Assembly (NCBI GenBank): GCA_019745195.1
Contig: JAIETL010000002.1
Span: 1 to 64,000 of the forward strand
Origin: Beijerinckiaceae bacterium
Lineage (GTDB): Bacteria > Pseudomonadota > Alphaproteobacteria > Rhizobiales > Beijerinckiaceae
Direction: 5' to 3'
DNA: 64,000 bases
Shown: in pieces, positions 34,971-43,207 of the stretch
Position numbering within the stretch: the first letter of the stretch is position 1
How the letters are laid out: every line of letters begins with the position of its first letter
Notes under the pieces: generated by a model
What the model was told of the DNA's origin: nothing
The model's database searches: none
Seen by the model: only the letters and a program-made list of their open reading frames with translations
Program-made: the position numbers and the translations under genes

Positions 34971-35267
34971 TCAGCGGATGCTGGCCGTGGTCTCGCGCGC
35001 ATTGGCGCCCTGGCGCGCGGCGGCCGCCTGCAGCGTCATGTCGAGCAGCCGCTTGCGCGTATCGGGATCAAGCCCTGCGAGGATTTCGGCCGCCTCGCGG
35101 GCCGCAGCGACGCCGCTCATCGCGCCGCGCGCATCGATCTGGCTCGCGACCCTGGCGGCAGCGCGTACGGTTTCGGCAGCGCCCCCGGTGTCCGAGCGGC
35201 CGCCATGCACGGGCGAGTTCAGCGCGATCACGCCGATCACCGCGAGGCTGCGCAGGATATAGGCCAT
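34971..35267 (-). CDS. small hypothetical protein with N-terminal membrane/signal segment
   Basis: The protein has 98 residues from the ATG preceded by GGGGATACGGAG. A hydrophobic start (MAYILRSLAVIGVIAL) is followed by an Ala-rich helical region with Arg/Glu pairs. No cysteine or known motif. Placed alone after sufE. Similar short proteins are frequent in this order, but I cannot name the family. Confidence 0.6.
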   Translation of the reverse strand: MAYILRSLAVIGVIALNSPVHGGRSDTGGAAETVRAAARVASQIDARGAMSGVAAAREAAEILAGLDPDTRKRLLDMTLQAAAARQGANARETTASIR

Positions 35268-35644
35268 CTCCGTATCCCCATTCCGGCGGGCGGCCGCAGC
35301 CGGTCCCGATCCCGTTGCGACCATAGGCATGCAGGGCCGAAGATCGCGTCAGCGTGTGAGCTTGCATTTGAATCGAATGCTGCGCTCCGTCTTCAGCTTC
35401 CGTTCACCCTGCTTGCAAACTCGGCTGCGCTCGCCGGCGCGCTCATTCTGTCAGCAAGTCATTGCGATCATTGGGCCAGGTGGCGTTCCGCCACAGCTTT
35501 GCCACGCCTGCGCAGCGTGCCCTTTAAGTCCGGCTTAAACCGGCGCTGGCGAGGATCGCTCCAACGCAGGCGTCAAGGCCTGCACAGGTCAAGGCGTTGC
35601 GGATATTCATGGCCATCAGGGCGATCAGGACACAGGTGGCGGCG
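35268..35644. other. noncoding region before the sensor kinase
   Basis: This 377-base stretch shows no convincing gene. It has locally lower GC content and contains a full CtrA-type box (annotated separately) about 105 bases before the kinase start. It must contain promoters for the kinase and for the divergent small gene. Confidence 0.6.
35524..35538. promoter_or_regulatory. CtrA-type box (TTAA-N7-TTAA)
   Basis: TTAA-GTCCGGC-TTAA matches the full CtrA binding consensus with exact seven-base spacing. It lies upstream of a DivJ/PleC-like histidine kinase, a class that acts in the CtrA phosphorelay. In this GC-rich sequence a chance match is improbable but possible. Confidence 0.65.
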
Positions 35645-37405
35645 ATGGTGCATCCATCGGTGCTGTCGAATTCGCTGGAGCGGATGCGGCATGAGCGCTT
35701 CATGCTGACGCGGCTCGGCGTCGGCGCGTTCGGCCTGGGTCTGGCTCCCGCCTATCTCGCCTGGCGCGGCGCGCTCGGCGGGTTCGAGGCGCTGGTCGTC
35801 GCCGCCGCCTCGCTGCCGCTTCTGGCGGTCGTCGTCCTGTCGCGCACCGGCCGCCTCGACATCGCCCACTGCATATCGGCCGCCGCGCTCGCGATCTTCA
35901 TCTGCGCCATGGCCGGCATGACCGGCGGCGCGGCCTCGCCGCTCTTGCTCTGGCTCGCCGCCGTGCCGGCCGAGGCGATGTTCTTCGGCTCGCGTCCCTT
36001 CGTCGCGAGGGCCAGCGCCATCGCCGCGATCGCGCTGGCGAGCGTCATGACGCTGCACCAGCTTGGCGCCTTCGCCGCGCCCGCGCCCTGGACCTCAGGC
36101 ATGATGCCGGCTTTCGTCACCATCGCGATCCTGCATTCCATGGCGATCGCGGTCGGCTTCCTGCGCCGTCGCGACGACGAGTTGCGCGAGCACCGCGCCT
36201 CCGACGCCCGCGCCCAGCTCCTGCTCGACCATGTCGGCGATCTCGTCACCTGGCATGACGCCAGCGGCGCGGTGGTCTTCGCCAATGCGGCGGCGAAAGC
36301 GCTCGCCGGGGCCGAGCCGGCCGAACTGCATGGCCGGGGCCTGTTCGACCGCGTCCACATCGCCGACCGGCCGCTGTTCCTGAAGGCGCTGAGCGACGCC
36401 GCCCATGGCGCGGGCGACACCACCGCCTGCTTCCGCACTCTTTTCGTGCCGGGCGAAGGCGAGGCTCCGGTCGCGCTCTGGCTGGAAATGCATGCCCACC
36501 GCATCGCCAATGCCGGCCCAAGCGACGGCGCAGCCGTGGTCTGCGTGACGCGCGACATCACGGCGCGCCGCGCGCTCGACGAGGAGCGCGCCCGCGGCCA
36601 TGCCGAGGCGCTGCAGGCGAGCGACGTCAAGGGTCAGTTCCTGGCGACGGTGAGTCACGAATTGCGCACCCCGCTCAACGCCATCATCGGCTTCTCGGAG
36701 ATGCTGAGCACGGATGCCCATGGCGTTCTCGACGCCGAGCGCCGGCAGGAATACGCCAGGATCATCCATGATTCCGGCCATCACCTGCTCGACGTGGTCA
36801 ATACGCTGCTCGACATCTCGAAGATCGAAAGCGGCGCGATGACGATCGAGCAGGATCAGCTCGATCTCGACGATCTCTCCCGCGATTGCTGCACGCTGGT
36901 CGCGCTGCGCGCCGAGACCGGGCAGGTCGCGCTGGAGCGGGTGCTCGGTCCGGAGCTGCCACCGATCCTCGGCGACCGGCGCGCGCTGAAGCAGGTGATG
37001 CTCAACCTGCTGTCGAATGCGGTGAAGTTCACGCCGCCGGGCGGGCGCGTCGTGCTGGCGCTGGTGCGCGACGGCGACGTCATCGACCTGTCGGTCTCCG
37101 ATACCGGCATCGGCATCGCCGCCAGCGACCTGCCGCGCCTCGGCGACCCCTTCTTCCAGGCCAAGGGCTCCTATGACCGCGCCTATGAGGGCACTGGCCT
37201 CGGCCTTTCGGTCGTGCGCGGCCTCGTCGGCCTGCATGGCGGCCGCCTCACGATCGAGAGCGCGCCGGGCAACGGCACGCGCGTCTGCGTGCGGCTGCCG
37301 ATCGGCGGCGTCGCATCGGCCTCGCAGCCGGTCAGGATCGCGACATTCGCCCGCGCGCCCAAGCGCAGCTTCGAGACCAAAGAACCCATCCGTCTGACCG
37401 CCTGA
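35645..37405 (+). CDS. PAS-domain sensor histidine kinase, DivJ/PleC-like
   Basis: The protein has 586 residues from the ATG with AGGTGG upstream. Five or six membrane helices fill residues 25-180, then a PAS domain (about 195-310), the H-box TVSHELRTPLNAIIGFSEML with His338, and the HATPase region (NLLSNAVKFTPPGGRV, then DTGIGIAASDLPRLGDPF and GTGLGLSVVRGLVGLHGG). The H-box and layout resemble DivJ/PleC kinases that act on DivK/PleD in alphaproteobacterial cell-cycle control. No response regulator is adjacent. The assignment to DivJ is inferred. Confidence 0.88.
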   Translation: MVHPSVLSNSLERMRHERFMLTRLGVGAFGLGLAPAYLAWRGALGGFEALVVAAASLPLLAVVVLSRTGRLDIAHCISAAALAIFICAMAGMTGGAASPLLLWLAAVPAEAMFFGSRPFVARASAIAAIALASVMTLHQLGAFAAPAPWTSGMMPAFVTIAILHSMAIAVGFLRRRDDELREHRASDARAQLLLDHVGDLVTWHDASGAVVFANAAAKALAGAEPAELHGRGLFDRVHIADRPLFLKALSDAAHGAGDTTACFRTLFVPGEGEAPVALWLEMHAHRIANAGPSDGAAVVCVTRDITARRALDEERARGHAEALQASDVKGQFLATVSHELRTPLNAIIGFSEMLSTDAHGVLDAERRQEYARIIHDSGHHLLDVVNTLLDISKIESGAMTIEQDQLDLDDLSRDCCTLVALRAETGQVALERVLGPELPPILGDRRALKQVMLNLLSNAVKFTPPGGRVVLALVRDGDVIDLSVSDTGIGIAASDLPRLGDPFFQAKGSYDRAYEGTGLGLSVVRGLVGLHGGRLTIESAPGNGTRVCVRLPIGGVASASQPVRIATFARAPKRSFETKEPIRLTA

Positions 37406-37422
37406 GCACGAGCGAAACGCCC

Positions 37423-38022
37423 ATGTCGACCATTGCCGCACGCGCCCATTCCAACGCCACGCTAGCCGCGCCCGTCAGGCGGCCGGCGCAGCCGCGCCGC
37501 GCCCAGGCCTCGCCGCTGCAGCGGATCGGCCGCATCGTCGGGCGCAGGCCCGGCCGGACCCTGCTTCTGCTGCTGTTCTCGGCAGTCGCGGTCGCCATTC
37601 TGGTGAACGCCATGCTGTTCCAGAAGGCGCGCCACCCGGCCCCGATCGTCTCCGCCCCGTCCTCGAACGTTCCGCAACGGCAGGTCGATCGCCGGCAGGA
37701 GAGCCCGGCCGCGACTCCGTCGGTGACGCAGCCGTCCGCATCCGCCACGGCGAGCCCGACCTCAGCCCCGTTGCCGCCCTCGCGTCCGAACGACCTGCAG
37801 GGCGCCCGTGAGGCCTCCGCGCCGCGCCCGCCGGCCCCGGTGACCAGCATCCCGCGCACGACCCCGGTTGTCGCTGCGCCCGCGCCGGCTCCCGCGCCGA
37901 CCCGCAGCGCGGCTGCCCGCGACCCGATCGCCGATCTGATCAACGGGACGGATTTCCGTCCTCCGGCGGAGATTCGTGGGGCCGGGGCCAAGGCCGCGCC
38001 GCGCCGCACGGTCGAGAACTGA
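37423..38022 (+). CDS. single-helix Pro/Ala-rich membrane protein, unknown
   Basis: The protein has 199 residues. A basic cytoplasmic start (RIGRIVGRRPGR) leads to one helix (TLLLLLFSAVAVAILVNAMLF), then a low-complexity Pro/Ser/Ala tail, presumably periplasmic, ending in a conserved-looking DPIADLINGTDFRPPAE. It starts 17 bases after the kinase and is followed by a DUF1491 gene, so the three may be one operon. Such spacer-like proteins resemble envelope tethers; no function is known. Confidence 0.7.
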   Translation: MSTIAARAHSNATLAAPVRRPAQPRRAQASPLQRIGRIVGRRPGRTLLLLLFSAVAVAILVNAMLFQKARHPAPIVSAPSSNVPQRQVDRRQESPAATPSVTQPSASATASPTSAPLPPSRPNDLQGAREASAPRPPAPVTSIPRTTPVVAAPAPAPAPTRSAAARDPIADLINGTDFRPPAEIRGAGAKAAPRRTVEN

Positions 38023-38044
38023 GCCGTTCGGACGAGCTTGCGCC

Positions 38045-38380
38045 ATGGCGCGCCTGACCAGCGATTTCTGGGTCTCGGCCTATCTGCGCCAGATGGCCCA
38101 TGACGGGCTGGTCGCCGTGCTGCGCCGCCGCGGCGCGGCCGAGGCCGGCGCGATCTTCGTCAAGCTCGACCGGCTCGACGGCACTGCGGCGCTCTATGGC
38201 CCGGCCCCGCAGGCGCTTGCAGAGACGGGCGGCGAGCGGCGCTTCCAGCTCGTGCTCGATAGCGATCCCGCGACGATCGAGGAGAAGGTCGAGCGCGAAC
38301 GCCGCTTCGATCCCGATCTCTGGCTGGTCGAGGTCGAGGATCGCGGCGGCGATCCGCGCCTGCCGCTGGTGGAGCCGTAG
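38045..38380 (+). CDS. DUF1491 family protein
   Basis: The protein has 111 residues. Recognisable family pattern: LTSDFWVSAYLRQMAHDG, AEAGAIFVKLDRLDG, then RRFDPDLWLVEVEDR. Small cytoplasmic protein of unknown function found across alphaproteobacteria, usually beside the DUF2336 gene as here. Its stop lies in an inverted repeat (AGGCGC/GCGCCT, 38379-38393) shared with the facing DUF2336 stop. Confidence 0.85.
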   Translation: MARLTSDFWVSAYLRQMAHDGLVAVLRRRGAAEAGAIFVKLDRLDGTAALYGPAPQALAETGGERRFQLVLDSDPATIEEKVERERRFDPDLWLVEVEDRGGDPRLPLVEP

Positions 38381-38384
38381 GCGC

Positions 38385-39509
38385 TCAGCGCCTGAGCCCG
38401 AATTTCCGCATGATCTCGCTGACGAGCTGCGGGCTGTCCTGACGCGCCGCCCCGGCGCGCGAGGGCGTGCCGCCGGGCGCCATCGCCGGCTGATGCTGGC
38501 CCTTGCGCGCGCCCGGCGTAACGTTGCCGCCGGCGACCTGCATCACGATGCGCAGCGCCACGCCTGGCCTGACTTCCCGCATCAGCCCGACCAGCGCGAA
38601 GATGCGCGGCACGGAATGGGCGGTCGCGTCGCAGAGCCGGATCAGGAAACGCGTCGCATCCTCGACGCTGACGCCCGAGGCGACGAGCGCCAGCGCCGCC
38701 AGATCGCGCGAGCGGTCGTCATGCAGCGCGTGGGCCAGAGCCTGACCGCCGCGCAGATGGTCGGCGATCGCGCCGAACGCGCCGCGATGGTCGTCGCCGG
38801 CTGTGGCGAGCCAGCCTGAGAACAGCTCGGCGGAGACGCTCGCGCGGCGCTCGCTCGGGTTCAGCGAATCGATCGCGGCGAGCGAATCGAGGATCGCGGT
38901 GCGCCGCTCCGTGCCCGCCAGCAGGAACAGCGGCGTCAGCTCGGCATTCGACAGATCGCGGCGCGCCAGCAGGCCCTGCGCATAGGCGGGCTCGGTGCGG
39001 GCGCGCGCGACCAGCAGATCGAGTGCGGCGCGCGGCAGCGGCGCCGACGCATTCGCGATCAGGGCGAGATCGAGCGCGCGGTCGGCCCGGTCGACCAGCA
39101 GCAGGGTCGCGGTGCTGGTGAGGTCGCTCCGCTCCGCCATGGCGTGCGCGGTCTCGATCGCGCCGTGTTCTGCGAGATCCTCGAGTTCGGATGCGGGCAG
39201 CGTCATCCCGTGGCGCAGCAGCGCCGCCAGCACGGGACCGCCGCGCGCCTGCAGCGCAGCCAGCACCGGACGCGGCGCGTGACGCCAGCCGGCCAGCTTT
39301 CGGGCGAGGATGATCGCGGTTTCCTCGTTGATCTGGGGCGCAAGCGCGGTCGCGATCTCGCTGAAGGCGGCGAGGTCGGCCTCCGGAGGCTGCGGCATCG
39401 ACATCAGCAGGTCGGCCTTCACCCGCAGCGAAACCTGGCTGAGATCGAGCCCGCCATCCCGCGCAAGATGGGCGAGCTGCGCGAGTTCGGCGGTGATGCG
39501 GGGTGTCAT
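38385..39509 (-). CDS. DUF2336 family protein
   Basis: The protein has 374 residues, all-helical and Leu/Ala-rich, with HEAT-like pairs (for example ETAIILARKLAGWRHAP, then LAEHGAIETAHAMAERSDL). DUF2336 proteins are alphaproteobacteria-specific and of unknown function. The C-terminus is a Gly/Pro/Arg tail. A perfect CtrA-type box lies 55 bases before the start, suggesting cell-cycle-timed expression. Confidence 0.85.
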   Translation of the reverse strand: MTPRITAELAQLAHLARDGGLDLSQVSLRVKADLLMSMPQPPEADLAAFSEIATALAPQINEETAIILARKLAGWRHAPRPVLAALQARGGPVLAALLRHGMTLPASELEDLAEHGAIETAHAMAERSDLTSTATLLLVDRADRALDLALIANASAPLPRAALDLLVARARTEPAYAQGLLARRDLSNAELTPLFLLAGTERRTAILDSLAAIDSLNPSERRASVSAELFSGWLATAGDDHRGAFGAIADHLRGGQALAHALHDDRSRDLAALALVASGVSVEDATRFLIRLCDATAHSVPRIFALVGLMREVRPGVALRIVMQVAGGNVTPGARKGQHQPAMAPGGTPSRAGAARQDSPQLVSEIMRKFGLRR

Positions 39510-39563
39510 GAAGGCAGCTCTTTTCGAGATTCTTGCGTCTTCCGGCAGGGTAATCGCGAGGCA

Positions 39564-39578
39564 TTAATGGGGCGTTAA
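39564..39578. promoter_or_regulatory. CtrA-type box (TTAA-N7-TTAAC)
   Basis: TTAA-TGGGGCG-TTAA followed by CC is a perfect match with the seven-base spacer and the trailing C of the consensus. It lies between the divergent DUF2336 gene (55 bases away) and the small gene starting at 39720 (about 140 bases away). Confidence 0.75.
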
Positions 39579-39719
39579 CCATGTCGCGGCCTGATGCGGT
39601 CAGACGGGCCTAAAAAGCATCTCCACGCGTGGGGCTTCCCATGCGGGCATGCTCGCTTTCAGAAGACCGCTTTGGTGCTGCATCGCTACAACCCCCGGCG
39701 CCCGACAAGGAGGCGCGTC

Positions 39720-39944
39720 ATGACCATCGTCATTCCCTTCGCGCCCACCTCCGCCACGCTGCGGCGCAAATCCGCGCAGGCCGAGCCCGGCGCGCCGCGC
39801 GAGAGCGCCGCGATCCTGTTCTTCACCGGCGTCCGCTACGAGCGGCAGCCGGAGACGGCGCTCACCGATGCCGGCCCGCGCAAGCGCCGCGCCGCAGGCG
39901 GAAAACGCCTCGCCCGCGCAGCCGCCGCCGGGCAGCCGGTGTGA
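39720..39944 (+). CDS. small hypothetical protein (74 residues)
   Basis: A strong ribosome site (AAGGAGG) sets the start MTIVIPFAPTSATLRR. The middle AAILFFTGVRYER is the only hydrophobic patch, and the end is very basic (RKRRAAGGKRLARAAA). The stop overlaps the start of the next gene (GTGA). Function unknown; a membrane- or nucleic-acid-associated small protein is possible. Confidence 0.7.
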   Translation: MTIVIPFAPTSATLRRKSAQAEPGAPRESAAILFFTGVRYERQPETALTDAGPRKRRAAGGKRLARAAAAGQPV

Positions 39945-40753
39945 GCCGCAAGGGCCGACCGGCCAAGGGAGGCCGTGCCAAGGCAGGCCGCGCCGCCGCC
40001 TGCCTCGCCGGCCTGTGGCTCTGCGCCTGCACCGGCGATCTCGGCCGGCCGCGTCCCAATCTCTGGAGCGATACGATCGCGCCCGAACTCGGCTTCTGGT
40101 CGGCGACGGCTCGCGGCGAGGCCGCCTCCTGGTTCCGCATGACCGACGATGAGAACCAATTGCGCGACCGCGCCTGGCGGCTCGTCATGCCCGCCCATGA
40201 ACGCAGTCATTTCTCTCGGGAGGTGTCGGGCCTGGCCCATGCCCGCATCCTGCCAGTGGAGGCGCAGTCCTTCGCCATCGCCGATTATCACCGCGCCTTG
40301 ACCGGCGGCTCCTACGCCTCGCAGGCCTCGCGCTACAACCGGCTGTCGGAGGACGCCAATGCCGACCGGCTGCTGCTGGCCCCCTTCCGCGCCAATGCCG
40401 GCCGTGTCGTCGCGGCGGATCGCGTGCGCCTGAAGGCGGCCGAGGGCTCGCCCTATGTGCCGCCGGAGAAGCAGGATCCTGCTTTCGCCCGCGTCGTCGA
40501 GAATGAGGGGCTGATCCTCTGGGTCTGCGAGCGCGTGGGCTACCGGATCGAGAGCTATCGCTACGCGCTCGCCAATCTCGTGGTCGAGACGCCGTCGCGC
40601 GAGGCGATCAGGGCCGAGCGCTCGATCATGGCGCTGGAGGCCGAATCCGGCCCGCTCTGCAAGCTGCCGCTGATCGGCGTGTTCGGGGGCGGGCGTGGCG
40701 CGCCGGTCCCCGCCGATCGCGGGCGGGACGACGCGGTCGTCTACAAGGGTTGA
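39941..40753 (+). CDS. probable lipoprotein, unknown function
   Basis: The protein has 270 residues from a GTG that overlaps the upstream stop. A basic start (RKGRPAKGGRAKAGR) leads to a short hydrophobic stretch and lipobox-like LWLCACTGD, so it is probably lipid-anchored. The mature part has conserved-looking DDENQLRDRAWRLVMPAHER and WVCERVGYRIESYRYALANLVVETPS. I do not recognise the family. It is coupled to the 74-residue gene and lies downstream of the CtrA box. Confidence 0.75.
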   Translation: MSRKGRPAKGGRAKAGRAAACLAGLWLCACTGDLGRPRPNLWSDTIAPELGFWSATARGEAASWFRMTDDENQLRDRAWRLVMPAHERSHFSREVSGLAHARILPVEAQSFAIADYHRALTGGSYASQASRYNRLSEDANADRLLLAPFRANAGRVVAADRVRLKAAEGSPYVPPEKQDPAFARVVENEGLILWVCERVGYRIESYRYALANLVVETPSREAIRAERSIMALEAESGPLCKLPLIGVFGGGRGAPVPADRGRDDAVVYKG

Positions 40754-40769
40754 GCGGAGCTTGGGCTGA

Positions 40770-41426
40770 TCAGTCCGCCAGACCGCAGGCGACGCCGGTC
40801 GCCAGCGCTTCTGCGTCGCCGCGATCCGAGGGCAGGGGCGCAAGCACCCGCGCGACGATCAGCCCCTGCGCGGTATCGGAGACGATACGCAGCTCGCGGC
40901 TGGTCTGGCCCTCCTCGTCGCGCGCGACGCGCTCGTCGAGCTGCGCTTCCGTCATCACCAGGAATTCGACGACGCCGCGAATCGCCGCCCGGTCGGTGAT
41001 CGCGTAGATCACGCCGCCGCCGCGCCGGTGCAGCGTCAGGCCCAGCGGCAGCGCGCCCGCGCGCGCCACCACGCGCATCGGCCCCGAGGTGAGATCATAG
41101 CCGCAGACGGCCATGACTGCGGAGTTATCCGCCTCCAGCGGCGCCGGCAGGCCCGTCGCGGCTCCGGGGCCGGAGACGAGTTCGGCCTTGCCGCCGACGC
41201 CGAGGCCGAGATAGGCGCTGGTCGCGTCGCGCTCCGACAGGACCGGGATCATCAGCACGGCGACGATGTGGACGATGCCGGCGAGCACGAGCCCGGCCAG
41301 CGTCAGCAGGACCAGCCGGGCCAGGCCGGCTCCAAAGCCCGTTTTCCGCAGCGGCCGCCAGCGCGCCGGCCCCGGCACGGGCGGGGCGCCGGACTCGGGC
41401 GCGGCGCTGTCGTGGATCGCGCTCAT
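40770..41426 (-). CDS. DUF1254-like membrane protein
   Basis: The protein has 218 residues. One N-terminal helix (LARLVLLTLAGLVLAGIVHI) is followed by a periplasmic domain with CGYDLTSGPMRVVARAG, the part that resembles DUF1254. Its ATG overlaps the DUF1214 stop by four bases. In this order DUF1254 and DUF1214 occur as small separate proteins encoded side by side; other bacteria fuse them in one chain. Function unknown. Confidence 0.8.
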   Translation of the reverse strand: MSAIHDSAAPESGAPPVPGPARWRPLRKTGFGAGLARLVLLTLAGLVLAGIVHIVAVLMIPVLSERDATSAYLGLGVGGKAELVSGPGAATGLPAPLEADNSAVMAVCGYDLTSGPMRVVARAGALPLGLTLHRRGGGVIYAITDRAAIRGVVEFLVMTEAQLDERVARDEEGQTSRELRIVSDTAQGLIVARVLAPLPSDRGDAEALATGVACGLAD

Positions 41427-41998
41427 CGGCAGTCGAGCCGCCTGATCGCGGGCAGCACGTCGGGCCTGAGCTCGCCGGCCTGGCTGGAGATCGGCGTGTC
41501 GTAGAGCCGGAGCCGGAACTGGAAGCCGCCGCTCGCCGGCAAGGGCAGCCAGTTGCCGGGCTCCGCCGTCACCGATGCCAGGATGGCCATCGCGCCGCTT
41601 TCGTCGCGCAGGATCTCGGCATGGCTGAAGCCGGTGCGGTCGAGCGGCAGTCGAAAGGGCTCGCCCGCCCCGTCGGTGACGCCGAGCGTCCAGCCGCGCG
41701 TCGTCGGCGTGGCGCCCCTGACGAGATAGCGGCAGCGCCCATCGAGGCCCCGGCCCTCGCTGTCGCGATCGGCGATCAGTTCGAGCCCTTCGCCCGCGCC
41801 CAGCGGCAGATGCACGCCGCGCGCGAGATGGGCCCGCAGATAGGGGTCGATATCGCGCCCGCCGCCCTTCGGCCAGGCGTCCCATGGCCCGATCTGTACC
41901 CGCCCGACCACGGGCCGCCCGGCGATCGCCAGATGCGCGGACAGAAGGCCGAGCCCGGCGCCCAGCAGCACGACATAGGAGAGATGGGTCACGCGCAC
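41423..41998 (-). CDS. DUF1214-like protein
   Basis: The protein has 191 residues from a GTG start (a second GTG is six bases on). One hydrophobic N-terminal segment is followed by the DUF1214 jelly-roll pattern: RGWTLGVTDGAGEP, then EPGNWLPLPASGGFQFRLRLYDTPIS. It is translationally coupled to the DUF1254 gene. Probably periplasmic; role unknown. Confidence 0.82.
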   Translation of the reverse strand: MRVTHLSYVVLLGAGLGLLSAHLAIAGRPVVGRVQIGPWDAWPKGGGRDIDPYLRAHLARGVHLPLGAGEGLELIADRDSEGRGLDGRCRYLVRGATPTTRGWTLGVTDGAGEPFRLPLDRTGFSHAEILRDESGAMAILASVTAEPGNWLPLPASGGFQFRLRLYDTPISSQAGELRPDVLPAIRRLDCR

Positions 41999-42087
41999 GG
42001 GCGGAGCGGTCCGTTTCTGGCCGGCGATGCGGCGATGGCGCGAGTTGAAACGGGCGGGGCGGCGGCGTCAACGGCTTTGGGCCGGGA

Positions 42088-43206
42088 TCAGCGCCCCGGA
42101 CTTCGCTCGTGGTCGGTCTTCAGCCGGCGCTCCAGGAAGCGGCTGTAGGAGCCGATGCCGTAGCTGAACACTGCGTAGACGAAGGCCGCGAAGACATAGC
42201 CCTCGATCACCGCGATGCCCTGCCAGTTCGGGTCGCGCAGCGAGGCGCGCACCGTATCGAGGAAATCGAGCAGGCCGATGATCGTGACCAGCGTCGTATC
42301 CTGGAAGAAGCCGATGAAGATGTTGACCAGCGGCGGGATCACGATCTTCAGCGCCTGCGGCAGGATGATCTTGCGCATCGCGAGCCAATAGCCGAGGCCG
42401 AGCGCTGCCGCCGCCTCGTGCTGGCCCTTGGGCACCGCCTGCAGGCCGCCGCGCACCGTCTCGGCGATGTAGGCCCCCGCGAAGATGATGATCGCGACCT
42501 GCGCGCGCAGCAATTTGTCGACCGTGACCCCGTCCGGCATGAACAGCGGCAGCATGACCGAGGCCATGAACAGGATCGAAACCAGCGGCACGCCGCGCAC
42601 CACCTCGATGAAGACGATGGCGATGACCTGGATCGCAGGCAGCTTGGAACTCCGCGCCAGCGCCAGCACGACGCCGAGCGGAAAGCCGAGCGCGAGCCCG
42701 ACGAAGGAGAGCATGAAGGAGAGCGGCAGCCCGCCCCAGTTCGTCGTGGTGACGACGGGCAGGCCGGCGACGCCGCCATACAGGAGGACGCCGCAGAGGA
42801 TCGGAACCGCGAGCCAGAGCCAGAGCAGCGCGCGTGTCCAGAAACGCGGGATCATCGAGAATATGATCGCGCCCAGGAACAGCGCGACCGCCAGCGCGGG
42901 CCGCCAGTGCTCGTCGTAAGGGTAGAAGCCGAACAGCATGAAGCGCAGCTTCGCCGCCAGGAACGGCCAGCACGCGCCGGCGCCGGCCTTGCAGGCCTGC
43001 GGCCCGCCCTCGACGATGGCGCGGGTGACGAGCCAGCCCCAGGCGCCGGTGACCACCCGGTAGACCAGCCAGAGGCAGACGAGCGTGATCAGTGCGTTGA
43101 GCGGGGTGCCGAAATAGGGCTTCAGCGAGGTCAGGCTGCGGGCGCGGCGCGGCGGCAGCACTGCGCGCGACAGGTTGAGGGCGTCCATCTCGGCGGCGGT
43201 GGCCAT
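42088..43206 (-). CDS. aapM: general L-amino-acid ABC transporter permease AapM
   Basis: The protein has 372 residues. It has eight or so helices and the permease coupling loop AAAALGLGYWLAMRKIILPQAL (the EAA motif). The long N-terminal part with extra helices distinguishes Aap permeases from short HisM-type ones. It starts one base after aapQ ends. The ATPase gene aapP, normally next, is absent; DUF1214/DUF1254 genes follow instead. Confidence 0.92.
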   Translation of the reverse strand: MATAAEMDALNLSRAVLPPRRARSLTSLKPYFGTPLNALITLVCLWLVYRVVTGAWGWLVTRAIVEGGPQACKAGAGACWPFLAAKLRFMLFGFYPYDEHWRPALAVALFLGAIIFSMIPRFWTRALLWLWLAVPILCGVLLYGGVAGLPVVTTTNWGGLPLSFMLSFVGLALGFPLGVVLALARSSKLPAIQVIAIVFIEVVRGVPLVSILFMASVMLPLFMPDGVTVDKLLRAQVAIIIFAGAYIAETVRGGLQAVPKGQHEAAAALGLGYWLAMRKIILPQALKIVIPPLVNIFIGFFQDTTLVTIIGLLDFLDTVRASLRDPNWQGIAVIEGYVFAAFVYAVFSYGIGSYSRFLERRLKTDHERSPGR

Positions 43207-43207
43207 C

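Noticed and set aside
40770..42071. Extended 433-residue version of the DUF1254 protein
   Set aside because: The upstream half is a shadow of the DUF1214 gene; the coupled ATG at 41426 precedes the membrane helix correctly.
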